This document shows positions 32,670 to 41,900 of a stretch of DNA of 64,000 nt, in pieces; within the stretch, counting starts at the first letter, position 1; each line of letters starts with the position of its first letter. This stretch comes from Flavobacterium sp. KJJ (GTDB taxonomy: Bacteria > Bacteroidota > Bacteroidia > Flavobacteriales > Flavobacteriaceae), in assembly GCF_000708595.2 (NCBI RefSeq), contig NZ_JARP01000002.1:496001-560000 (forward strand), in the 5' to 3' direction. The notes under the pieces were generated by a model. It was given only the letters and a program-made list of their open reading frames with translations. It did not search any database and was not told where the DNA came from. The translations under genes were made by a program, and so were the position numbers.

Positions 32670-33029
32670 ATGAACATTTTTGTTGGAAGCCTTCCATTCA
32701 GTATTGAGGAAGCAGATTTAAGAGAGTCTTTCGAGGCTTACGGAGCAGTAGATTCAGTTAAAATTATTACAGATAAATTTACTGGAAGAAGCAAAGGTTT
32801 TGGTTTTGTTGAGATGCCAAACGATGCTGAAGCTCAAAAAGCAATTGATGAATTGAACGGAGCTACTGTTCAAGGTCGTGCAATTGTAGTTAATAAATCT
32901 GAACCGAAACCTGAAGGTGAAAGAAGAAGCTTTAACAATAACAGCCGTGGTGGAGATTCACGCGGAGGTTATGGTGGAGGAAACAGCCGTGGAGGAAATG
33001 ACCGTGGTGGTAACAGAGGAGGATATTAA
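32670..33029 (+). CDS. RRM-type RNA-binding protein with Gly-rich tail
   Basis: A 119-residue protein. Residues 1-80 form one RRM with RNP2 'IFVGSLP' (3-9) and RNP1 'KGFGFVEM' (about 42-49). The C-terminal 35 residues are Arg/Gly/Asn-rich (RGGDSRGGYGGGNSRGG), a pattern of cold-shock-induced RNA-binding proteins. It probably binds mRNA and aids folding or stability at low temperature. A strong terminator follows, so it is a single-gene transcript. Confidence 0.92.
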   Translation: MNIFVGSLPFSIEEADLRESFEAYGAVDSVKIITDKFTGRSKGFGFVEMPNDAEAQKAIDELNGATVQGRAIVVNKSEPKPEGERRSFNNNSRGGDSRGGYGGGNSRGGNDRGGNRGGY

Positions 33030-33050
33030 TATTTTTTTCTAAATATATAA

Positions 33051-33083
33051 AAGGGATCAACGAAAGTTGATCCCTTTTTTTTT
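33051..33083 (+). terminator. Terminator of the RRM gene
   Basis: An 11-bp stem (aagggatcaac, complement at 33066-33076) capped by a gaaa tetraloop and followed by a T run. Confidence 0.92.
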
Positions 33084-33151
33084 GTTTCAAGTTTCAGGTT
33101 TATTTTGTTTCAAGTTTCAAGTTGGAAAACCTGAAACCTGAAACTTGAAAC
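33084..33151. repeat. Inverted repeat of 'gtttcaagtttcag' words
   Basis: Arms 33084-33101 and 33134-33151 are perfect 18-base reverse complements; an extra gtttcaagtttcaag copy lies between them. It lies between the RRM terminator and the end of leuB. Confidence 0.8.
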
Positions 33152-33159
33152 AAAAAGAA

Positions 33160-34221
33160 CTATAAGTTAGCAACAAGCCAGTCGCCAACTTCGCTCGTTT
33201 TGTATGCTTTAGATCCTTTTGGAGCTAAATCTTCAGTGACAATTCCTTGTTCTAATGATTGGTTTACAACTGCTCTAATTGCTTCGGCTTCGTCTTTTAA
33301 TCCAAAAGCATCTTCGAACATCATAGCTGCTGATAAAATAGTCGCTAACGGATTAGCGATATTTAATCCAGTTGCCTGAGGATAAGATCCGTGGATTGGT
33401 TCGTATAAAGAAGTATGTTCTCCAACAGAAGCAGACGGCATTAATCCCATAGAACCTGAAATTACAGAAGCTTCGTCAGTTAAAATATCTCCGAATAAAT
33501 TCTCTGTAATCAAAACGTCGTAAGAGTTTGGCCATTGAACCAGGCGCATTGCAACAGCATCTACAAATTCGTAAGAAACAGTAACTTCAGGATAATCTTT
33601 TTCCATTGCCTGAACTGTTTCTCTCCATAAACGTGAAGTTTCTAGAACATTTGCTTTATCAACACAGCAAAGTTTTTTGCTTCTTGTCATGGCTAATTCG
33701 AAACCTTTTTTAGCCAAACGCTGCACTTCGGCTCTTGTGTAAACACAATTATCAAAAGCAGTTTCTCCGCCGTCTCTTCTTCCTTTTTCTCCAAAGTAAA
33801 TTCCGCCGGTTAATTCTCTTAAGAAAACCAAATCAGTTCCTTCAATTCTTTCTCTTTTTAAAGGAGAGTTATCGATTAAAGAAGGGAAAGTAAAAGTTGG
33901 ACGAACATTCGCGAAAAGTCCTAATTTTTTACGCATCAATAATAAACCTTGCTCAGGACGAACTGGCGCGCTCGGATCGTTATCGTATTTTGGATGGCCA
34001 ATTGCTCCAAATAAAACAGCATCTGCTTTCATGCAAATTTCGTGTGTTTCATCTGGATAAGGAACTCCAACAGCATCAATTGCGCAAGCACCTGTAAGTG
34101 CTGGTGTCCAAGTTATTTCGTGATTGAATTTTTTTGCAATAGCATCAGATACTTTTACAGCTTCATTTATTACTTCTGGTCCGATTCCGTCTCCGGCTAA
34201 AAGGGCTATGTTTAATTTCAT
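33160..34221 (-). CDS. leuB: 3-isopropylmalate dehydrogenase
   Basis: A 353-residue NAD-dependent enzyme that oxidatively decarboxylates 3-isopropylmalate in leucine synthesis. Motifs: 'LLAGDGIGPEV' at the N-terminus; the substrate site 'RPEQGLLLMRKKLGLFANVRP' (Arg residues of the loop); 'VFLRELTGGIYFG'; and 'NLFGDILTDEASVI' with the metal-binding Asp residues. Last gene of the leuC-leuD-synthase-leuB operon; a 228-bp repeat-rich gap separates it from the synthase gene. Confidence 0.95.
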   Translation of the reverse strand: MKLNIALLAGDGIGPEVINEAVKVSDAIAKKFNHEITWTPALTGACAIDAVGVPYPDETHEICMKADAVLFGAIGHPKYDNDPSAPVRPEQGLLLMRKKLGLFANVRPTFTFPSLIDNSPLKRERIEGTDLVFLRELTGGIYFGEKGRRDGGETAFDNCVYTRAEVQRLAKKGFELAMTRSKKLCCVDKANVLETSRLWRETVQAMEKDYPEVTVSYEFVDAVAMRLVQWPNSYDVLITENLFGDILTDEASVISGSMGLMPSASVGEHTSLYEPIHGSYPQATGLNIANPLATILSAAMMFEDAFGLKDEAEAIRAVVNQSLEQGIVTEDLAPKGSKAYKTSEVGDWLVANL

Positions 34222-34226
34222 TTTTT

Positions 34227-34449
34227 TAAGGTTCTAAGATTCTGAGTTACTAAGGTTCTAAGTTTTTCTTAGTAGTCGTAATTCTAATTTATAATTTTTT
34301 TTAAGGTTCTAAGGTTCTGAGTTGCTAAGGCTCTAAGTTTTTTTCTTAGTAGGCTTAGTAACTGGATGTTTTTTTAAGCTTCTGAGCTGTTAAGATCCTG
34401 CGTTCAAAGAAAAAATCTTAGAACCTTAGGATCTTAGCAACTTAGCATC
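34227..34449. repeat. Repeat-rich intergenic region ('aaggttctaag' words)
   Basis: At least five copies of 'taaggttctaag/gttctgag' words, with perfect 15-base inverted arms at 34227-34241 and 34414-34428. It fills the gap between the synthase gene and leuB. The structure could slow or partly stop transcription inside the operon. Confidence 0.75.
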
Positions 34450-35970
34450 TTAGGCAATCACGTTAAGCATTTTTTGCGTTGCGATAATCGCAGCAACGGT
34501 TTGATCTGAATCTAATCCGCGGGTTTTAAATTCTTTTCCGTTGTTTACCCAGGTTATGATTGTTTCGCACAAAGCGTCAGAACTGCTTCCTGGCGGAATA
34601 CGAACGGCATAATCAATCAATTTTGGAAGGGTTAACTTTTTGCTTTTATAAATTTTTGATAAGGCATTCATAAAAGCATCAAACTGACCATCTCCTTGCG
34701 CATGTTCTTCTATAATTTCTCCATCAAGATTTAAACTTAATGTTGTTGATGGGCGCGTTCCTTTGGAATGAATTAAGATATAAGACTCGATTGTGATTTT
34801 ATCTTGATAGGTATGACTGTCCAAAACATCTGAAATGATGTACGGAAGATCTTCTTTAGTAACTGTTTCTTTTTTATCGCCTAATTCGATTATTCTTTGG
34901 GTAACCAATTTCAAATCTTCGGGGTTTAATTTCAAACCTAATTCCTGAAGATTTTTTTCGATATTGGCTTTTCCTGACGTTTTTCCTAAAGCGTATTTTC
35001 TTTTTCTTCCAAAACGCTCCGGGAGCAAATCATTAAAATATAAATTGTTTTTGTTGTCGCCATCGGCATGAATTCCGGCAGTTTGCGTAAAAACATTATC
35101 GCCCACAATGGGTTTGTTGGCTGGAATTCTATAACCGGTAAAAGTTTCAACAAGTTTGCTTACAGTATATAATGAAGTTTCTTTGATGTTGATGCTAACT
35201 TCTGGCAAATAATCGTTTATTACCGCAACTGTACTTTCGAGCGGCGCATTTCCGGCGCGTTCTCCCATTCCGTTTACGGTTACGTGAAGTCCGTTTATGC
35301 CAGCTTTTACGGCTTCCATGACGTTGGCAACACTTAAATCGTAGTCGTTATGAGCGTGAAAATCAAAATGAATCTCAGGATATTTTGTTCTGATTTTAGA
35401 AATAAATTCAAAAGCTTGAGACGGAATTAAAACACCTAAAGTATCAGGAAGCAAAATTCTTTTGACAGGCTGAGTCGCTAAAAAATCCAGAAATTGAAAA
35501 ACATAATCTTGTGAATTTCGCATTCCGTTGCTCCAATCTTCTAAATAAACATTGGTTTCAATATTATTTTCTTTCGCTAAGGCGATAATCTCAGCGATTT
35601 CAGAAAAGTGTTGTTCCGGAGTTTTTTTCAATTGATGCGTTAAGTGATTCATTGAACCTTTGGTCAATAAATTCTGCACTTTAGCACCGGCTTTTTTCAT
35701 CCATTCAATGGAAACTCCTCCATCTACAAACGAAAGAACTTCAATTCTGTTTATGTATCCTCGTTCTTCGGCCCATGAAGTAATGCCTTTAACGGCTTGA
35801 AATTCGCCTTCGCTCACGCGTGCCGAAGCAATTTCGATTCTATCAATATTTAATTCTTCCAACAACAATTGTGCAATGGTTAGTTTTTCTGCAGCAGAAA
35901 AAGATACTCCCGAGGTTTGTTCACCATCACGAAGCGTCGTATCCATTATTTCAATTTTTCTTTTTTCCAT
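34450..35970 (-). CDS. Alpha-isopropylmalate/citramalate synthase family enzyme
   Basis: A 506-residue acyl-CoA-condensing enzyme. The N-terminal HMGL-like TIM barrel has 'DTTLRDGEQTSGVSFSA' (metal and acceptor site) and 'FHAHNDYDLSVAN' (metal His residues), followed by 'GMGERAGNAPLE'. The C-terminal about 120 residues match the LeuA allosteric (leucine-binding) domain. Position in the leu operon favours 2-isopropylmalate synthase, but in Bacteroidota this 500-residue form is often named citramalate synthase-like, and sequence alone does not settle pyruvate versus 2-ketoisovalerate as acceptor. Confidence 0.85.
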   Translation of the reverse strand: MEKRKIEIMDTTLRDGEQTSGVSFSAAEKLTIAQLLLEELNIDRIEIASARVSEGEFQAVKGITSWAEERGYINRIEVLSFVDGGVSIEWMKKAGAKVQNLLTKGSMNHLTHQLKKTPEQHFSEIAEIIALAKENNIETNVYLEDWSNGMRNSQDYVFQFLDFLATQPVKRILLPDTLGVLIPSQAFEFISKIRTKYPEIHFDFHAHNDYDLSVANVMEAVKAGINGLHVTVNGMGERAGNAPLESTVAVINDYLPEVSINIKETSLYTVSKLVETFTGYRIPANKPIVGDNVFTQTAGIHADGDNKNNLYFNDLLPERFGRKRKYALGKTSGKANIEKNLQELGLKLNPEDLKLVTQRIIELGDKKETVTKEDLPYIISDVLDSHTYQDKITIESYILIHSKGTRPSTTLSLNLDGEIIEEHAQGDGQFDAFMNALSKIYKSKKLTLPKLIDYAVRIPPGSSSDALCETIITWVNNGKEFKTRGLDSDQTVAAIIATQKMLNVIA

Positions 35971-36031
35971 ATTGATATTCTAATTTCCTTTTGGAAGTAA
36001 ATTTTAGTTGTGTTGCTTGCTTAACTTATAA

Positions 36032-36064
36032 AGACCCGACAGGTTTCAAAAACCTGTCGGGTCT
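36032..36064. repeat. Perfect hairpin between leuD and the synthase gene
   Basis: A 14-bp perfect stem (agacccgacaggtt, 36032-36045; complement 36051-36064) around tcaaa. No T run follows on the minus strand, so it is a repeat-type hairpin, or a stability or attenuation element, rather than a clear terminator. Confidence 0.7.
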
Positions 36065-36085
36065 CAAAGGACTGAACCTGATTTT

Positions 36086-36682
36086 TTAGTACGGAAGTTT
36101 ATCGGCGAAAGCCACAATATCTTCTTTAATATTTTGTAGATAATCAATGTCGTCAAAACCATTGATCATGTTGTTCTTTTTGTAGCCATTAATTGCAAAC
36201 GATTCTTGCTGGCCAGTTGCCAATAAAGTAATGGTTTGGTTTGGCAGGTTGATTTCTAATTGCGTATTAGGATCAGCTTCGATGGCTTTAAAAATAGTAT
36301 CAGCAAATTCTGGGCTTACCTGAACTGGCAAGACACCAATATTTAAACAATTTCCTTTAAAGATGTCTGCAAAGAAACTTGAAACTACAGCTCTAAAACC
36401 GTAATCATAAACTGCCCATGCAGCGTGTTCTCTTGAAGATCCAGATCCGAAGTTTTTTCCTCCAACCAAAATTTTTCCGCTGTAAGTTGAATCGTTTAAA
36501 ACGAAATCTGCTTTTGGAGTATCATCTCCATTATATCTCCAGTCTCTAAAAAGGTTGTCTCCAAAACCTTCACGTTTTGTAGCTTTCAGGAAACGAGCTG
36601 GAATGATTTGATCTGTATCAACGTTCTCAATTGGCAGTGGCACTGCACTGCTGGTAAGTATATTAAATTTATCGTATGCCAT
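36086..36682 (-). CDS. leuD: 3-isopropylmalate dehydratase small subunit
   Basis: A 198-residue subunit of isopropylmalate isomerase (swivel domain). Motifs: '[13 protein letters not shown]' near the N-terminus and '[13 protein letters not shown]', the substrate-recognition loop. It partners LeuC, encoded just upstream, to interconvert 2- and 3-isopropylmalate. Length is normal. The gap to leuC carries an inverted repeat. Confidence 0.95.
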   Translation of the reverse strand: MAYDKFNILTSSAVPLPIENVDTDQIIPARFLKATKREGFGDNLFRDWRYNGDDTPKADFVLNDSTYSGKILVGGKNFGSGSSREHAAWAVYDYGFRAVVSSFFADIFKGNCLNIGVLPVQVSPEFADTIFKAIEADPNTQLEINLPNQTITLLATGQQESFAINGYKKNNMINGFDDIDYLQNIKEDIVAFADKLPY

Positions 36683-36698
36683 TTGATTTTTGATTTTA

Positions 36699-36836
36699 GA
36701 TTAACGATTTCTGATTTTAGATTTATTGCTAGAACGTAAAATTGTAATCGTTAAATTTTTTTGTAAAATGTAAATTGAAATTTTAGAAGATTTTTTAATG
36801 AAGTATGCCGAAATCAGAAATCAGAAATCGTTAATC
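36699..36836. repeat. Inverted repeat between leuC and leuD
   Basis: 19-base perfect arms at 36699-36717 and 36818-36836 (gattaacgatttctgattt and complement), each with a partial extra copy of 'gattttaga'. The 100-base centre is AT-rich. It belongs to the group of structured spacers inside this operon. Confidence 0.8.
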
Positions 36837-36851
36837 TTCATTCAGAAATCT

Positions 36852-38246
36852 TTAAAAAAGCTCTCTCGGATCTGTTAGTTTTCCTGTAACAGCAGCAGCG
36901 GCAGCCATAATTGGACTTGCAAGAAGCGTTCTTGATCCAGGACCTTGACGGCCTTCGAAGTTTCTGTTTGAAGTACTTACAGCGTATTTACCGGCAGGAA
37001 CTTTATCATCGTTCATTGCTAGACATGCTGAACAGCCCGGCTGACGTAATACAAAACCAGCTTCTGTCAAAATATCTAAAATACCTTCTTCTTTAATTTG
37101 AGCTTCAACAACGTGAGAACCCGGAACTAACCAAGCGGTAACATTATCTGCTTTTTTTCTTCCTTTTACAATTTCGGCGAAAGCTCTAAAATCTTCAATA
37201 CGTCCATTTGTACAGCTTCCTAAGAAAACATAATCAATTGGTTTTCCAATCATCACATCGTCTTCGTGAAAGCCCATATAAGCTAAAGATTTTTTATAGG
37301 TTTCCTCACCGCCTTCAACTTGATTGGCATTTGGAATATGTTTTGAGATACCAATTCCCATTCCTGGGTTTGTACCATAAGTAATCATTGGTTCGATATC
37401 TGAGGCTTTGATGTTTAATTCAGCATCAAACACAGCATCAGCATCCGTTTTAAGAGTTTTCCAATATTCAACAGCTTTTGTCCAAGCTTCACCTTTTGGA
37501 GCGTATAATCTTCCTTCAAGGAAATCGAAAGTAGTTTGGTCAGGAGCAATCATTCCTCCACGAGCACCCATTTCGATACTTAGGTTACAAACTGTCATAC
37601 GGCCTTCCATAGTCATATTTTCAAAAACATCACCGGCATATTCAACAAAATAACCTGTTCCTCCAGAAGTAGTTAATTGAGCAATAATATAAAGAGCAAC
37701 GTCTTTTGGACCAACACCTTTGCTTAACTGGCCGTTTACGTTAATACGCATTTTCTTTGGTTTAGGCTGCATAATACATTGAGTAGAAAGTACCATTTCA
37801 ACCTCAGAAGTTCCGATACCAAAAGCAATGGCTCCAAAAGCGCCGTGAGTAGATGTATGCGAATCACCGCAAACAATAGTAGCACCAGGCAAAGTAATTC
37901 CGTTTTCAGGACCCACTACGTGTACAATTCCATTTTTAATGTGACCTAATCCCCAGTGCGAAATTCCGTATTCGTTTGCATTGTCTTCAAGTGCTTGAAG
38001 CTGATTTGCTGATAAAGGATCCTGAACTGGTAAATGTTGGTTTATGGTTGGTGTATTGTGATCTGCAGTTGCAAAAGTACGCTCTGGGTATAAAACCTTT
38101 ACGTTTCTGGCTTTTAATCCTAAAAAAGCAACAGGACTTGTAACTTCGTGAATGAAATGGCGGTCAATAAAAAACACATCTGGTCCATCTTCAATTTTAC
38201 GCACTACATGTGAATCCCATACTTTGTCAAATAATGTCTTACTCAT
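36852..38246 (-). CDS. leuC: 3-isopropylmalate dehydratase large subunit
   Basis: A 464-residue aconitase-family subunit carrying the 4Fe-4S cluster. Cluster ligands: 'FLGSCTNGR' and 'GCSACLAMN' (three cysteines in total). '[20 protein letters not shown]' (in parts) is the aconitase-family signature. First gene of the leu operon; a good promoter lies 65 bases upstream. A 72-codon frame across this promoter is not credible as a gene. Confidence 0.96.
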   Translation of the reverse strand: MSKTLFDKVWDSHVVRKIEDGPDVFFIDRHFIHEVTSPVAFLGLKARNVKVLYPERTFATADHNTPTINQHLPVQDPLSANQLQALEDNANEYGISHWGLGHIKNGIVHVVGPENGITLPGATIVCGDSHTSTHGAFGAIAFGIGTSEVEMVLSTQCIMQPKPKKMRINVNGQLSKGVGPKDVALYIIAQLTTSGGTGYFVEYAGDVFENMTMEGRMTVCNLSIEMGARGGMIAPDQTTFDFLEGRLYAPKGEAWTKAVEYWKTLKTDADAVFDAELNIKASDIEPMITYGTNPGMGIGISKHIPNANQVEGGEETYKKSLAYMGFHEDDVMIGKPIDYVFLGSCTNGRIEDFRAFAEIVKGRKKADNVTAWLVPGSHVVEAQIKEEGILDILTEAGFVLRQPGCSACLAMNDDKVPAGKYAVSTSNRNFEGRQGPGSRTLLASPIMAAAAAVTGKLTDPRELF

Positions 38247-38310
38247 TTTTATTTTTTTTAATTGTAATTTCTATAATCACAGCATTTTCCTGTTCATTAT
38301 AATAGCAAAA

Positions 38311-38340
38311 CAAAAGTAAAAAAAGATACAAGGGCGTCAA
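38311..38340 (-). promoter_or_regulatory. Promoter of the leu operon
   Basis: On the minus strand: TTG at 38340-38338, 19 bases, TACTTTTG at 38318-38311. The predicted start leaves about a 55-base leader before leuC, too short for a leader peptide with an attenuator. Confidence 0.6.
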
Positions 38341-38905
38341 TTTCAATATTTCATTATATACGATACCCAAAACAGAATACAAATTGAGATTAGCATTTAT
38401 ACTTTCAGTTTCGGTCGAAAAATGAATAGAAAATTGATTTTGTTTTTGTTTTTCCACTTAAACTTTTATTACTTATTTTTTGTTTTAATAATTTACGAAT
38501 TTCTTTTAAAATCGACTAAAAACTTATTATTTTCTTTTAAATGATATAAGTAAACGTTTAAAAGTTATAATAAATATCAAATTGATTTCTTTTTCCAAAC
38601 TGTAGTTTTTTAATTTTTTAATGCATTTATAGCCGTTTTTTATCTGTTATTTAGATTCAATAAATTGTCTAAATACTACGACATCCAAAGAAATGAATTT
38701 TATTAAATTTTATGAATTTTAAGAGAAAAACTGATTACTTGATAAGAATGTCTTTTTAAGAAATTATCCATTTTCTTTCTCCAAAAAAAGCTTAAATTTG
38801 AACTTCCTCCATTTTTTATTTTTAGCTTTTTCATAGTTCATATAATCAAGGATTTACACTGGAAAAGTTTTGAAATTTGGAGCTTAATTTTTGTATTTTA
38901 AAGCT
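38341..38905. other. AT-rich gap between leu promoter and dnaE
   Basis: About 560 bases without a credible gene. It contains a TAAATTTG -7-like element at 38793-38800, 105 bases before dnaE, and otherwise very AT-rich DNA with no repeat, RNA gene or strong hairpin that I can see. Confidence 0.6.
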
Positions 38906-41900
38906 ATGTATTTAATATTCGATACCGAAACAACCGGATTACCAAAACGTTGGGATGCGCCAATTACAGATTCTGATAACTGGCCTCGCTGTATTCAGAT
39001 CGCATGGCAGCTTCATGACGAAATGGGGCAATTGATCGAACATCAGGATTATTTGGTAAAACCAGACGGATTTAATATTCCATATGATGCAGAACGTATT
39101 CACGGAATTTCGACTGAATTGGCGGAAGCCGATGGAATTACATTAGCTGAAGTTTTGGAGAAATTCAATATCGCTTTAAGCAAAACCAAATTTATTGTGG
39201 GTCAGAATTTAGGTTTTGACGTCAATATTATGGGTGCCGAATTTCATAGACTGGGAGTGGATTCTCCTATGAGTGCAATGCCAGTTTTAGATACTTGTAC
39301 GGAAGTTACAGCTTCATTATTACAGCTTCCTGGAGGTCGTGGAGGACGCTATAAATTGCCCACTTTAACAGAATTACACGAATATCTTTTCAATAAACCT
39401 TTCGCAGAAGCACACAACGCAACTGCCGACGTTGAAGCAACTACACGTTGTTTTTTAGAATTAATTAGAAGAGAAGTTTTTACCAAAGAGGAACTAGATG
39501 TCCCGAAGGATTATTTTAAAGAATTCCAAGAAAGAAATCCACAGGAATTTCCTTTAATTGGTTTAAAACATATCAATTTAAAAGCGGCTTCTGATAAAAT
39601 CAGAGAGCAATTAAAAGCTTTAGAATCTGTAGACAAACAAACTGGTGTTTCAGATTCTGAAAGAGCTGATTTTAAAGCTGCAAAATACGCGCATTTGCAC
39701 AATCATACGCAGTTTTCGGTGTTGCAATCGACTATCGGAATTGGAAATATTGTAGCCGCTACAGCCAAAAATGGAATGCCGGCTGTTGCCATGACCGATA
39801 CCGGAAATATGATGGGTGCATTTCACTTTGTGAGTGCGGTAATGAATCATAACAAGGCGGCTTCTGCCAAAAATAAAGCTTTAGTTGAAGCTGGTGAAGA
39901 ACCAACAGAAACGGAGATAAAGCCAATTGTTGGGTGCGAATTTAATGTCTGCGATAATCACTTGGATAAAAGCAAAAAAGACAACGGAAATCAAGTGGTT
40001 TTGCTGGCCAAAAATAAAAATGGTTATCACAACTTGGCTAAAATGTCGTCGATCGCTTTTACAGACGGATTTTATTATGTTCCGAGAATTGACCGAACTA
40101 TTATCGAAAAATACAAAGAAGATATCATGGTTTTGTCTGGGAATTTATATGGGGAAATTCAGAGTAAAATCCTAAATATTGGAGAAAACCAAGCAGAGGA
40201 AGCGGTAATTTGGTGGAAAGAACAATTTGGCGATGATTTTTATCTTGAAGTGATGCGTCACAATCAGGAAGATGAAAATCGTGTCAACAAAACCTTGATC
40301 GAATTTTCGCAAAAACACAATGTCAAATTAATTGCAACAAATAATACCTATTATTTAAATAAAGAAGATGCCAATGCCCACGATATTTTACTTTGTGTAA
40401 AAGACGGTGAAAAGCAGGCAACGCCTATTGGACGCGGACGCGGTTATCGTTACGGACTTCCAAATCAGGAATATTATTATAAGTCTTCAGAAGAGATGAA
40501 AAAGCTCTTTTCTGATTTGCCGGAAGCTATTATTAATATCCAGGAAATTGTTGATAAGGTAGAGATTTACTCTCTTTATCGTGATGTATTGCTTCCTAAA
40601 TTTGATATTCCAGAAGAGTTTTTTGTAGCCGAAGATGAAGTTGATGGAGGCGTAAGAGGTGAAAATAAATACCTGCGCCATTTGACAATGGTTGGAGCAA
40701 AAAAGAGATATGGCGAAATTACAGAAGCGATTCAAGAACGTTTGGATTTTGAGCTATTAACAATCTCGAATTCGGGATATCCAGGATACTTTTTGATTGT
40801 TCAGGATTTCATTGCCGAAGCCAGAAATATGGATGTTTCTGTTGGTCCTGGCCGTGGATCTGCAGCGGGTTCTGCCGTTGCATATTGCCTCGGAATTACA
40901 AATATTGACCCGATTAAATACGATTTGCTTTTTGAGCGTTTCTTAAATCCGGATCGTGTATCGATGCCGGATATTGATATTGATTTTGATGACGAGGGCC
41001 GTGGCCGTGTTATGGATTATGTAATCAATAAATACGGAAAAAATCAGGTTGCACAGATTATTACTTATGGTAAAATGGCAACCAAATCAGCGATTCGTGA
41101 TACGGCTCGTGTATTGGATTTGCCTTTATTTGAAGCTGATAGAATTGCAAAACTGATTCCGGCAATGATGCCATCGAAATGGAATTTGGCTCGTTTTATT
41201 TCTGAAAACGAAGATGATGTTAAAAAAGCCCTTCGTTCTGATGAATTTGATAATGTAAAAGAGTTAATCGCCATTGCCAATGAAGATGATTTGGCTGGAG
41301 AAACGATTCAACAAGCAAAAATCCTTGAAGGATCGATGCGAAATACCGGAATTCACGCCTGTGGTGTAATCATTACACCATCTGATATTACGAATTTCGT
41401 TCCCGTTACCACTGCAAAAGACTCTGATTTATATGTAACGCAGTTTGATAACTCGGTTGCCGAAAGTGCGGGATTGCTTAAAATGGACTTCTTGGGTCTG
41501 AAGACCCTTACGCTGATAAAAGATACGGTTAAACTGGTAAAATACAGAACCAACATTGATTTGGATCCAGATACTTTCCCGATTGATGATGAAGAAACAT
41601 ATGCGCTTTTTCAAAGAGGAGAAACGGTTGGAATCTTCCAATACGAGTCGCCGGGAATGCAGAAATACATGAAAGATCTAAAGCCAACTGTTTTTGGAGA
41701 TTTAATTGCTATGAATGCCTTGTATCGTCCAGGACCTTTAGAATATATTCCATCTTTCGTTCGAAGAAAAAATGGAGAAGAGGAAATTAAATACGATTTA
41801 GATGCCTGCGAAGAATATCTTGGAGAAACCTACGGAATTACCGTTTACCAAGAACAGGTAATGCTTTTGTCGCAATCGCTGGCAGACTTTACAAAAGGTG

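Noticed and set aside
38239..38457. A 72-codon minus-strand frame with a Leu-rich stretch before leuC, resembling a leucine attenuator peptide.
   Set aside because: It overlaps the leu promoter, so most of it, including the Leu codons, lies upstream of the likely transcription start. No attenuator hairpin follows.
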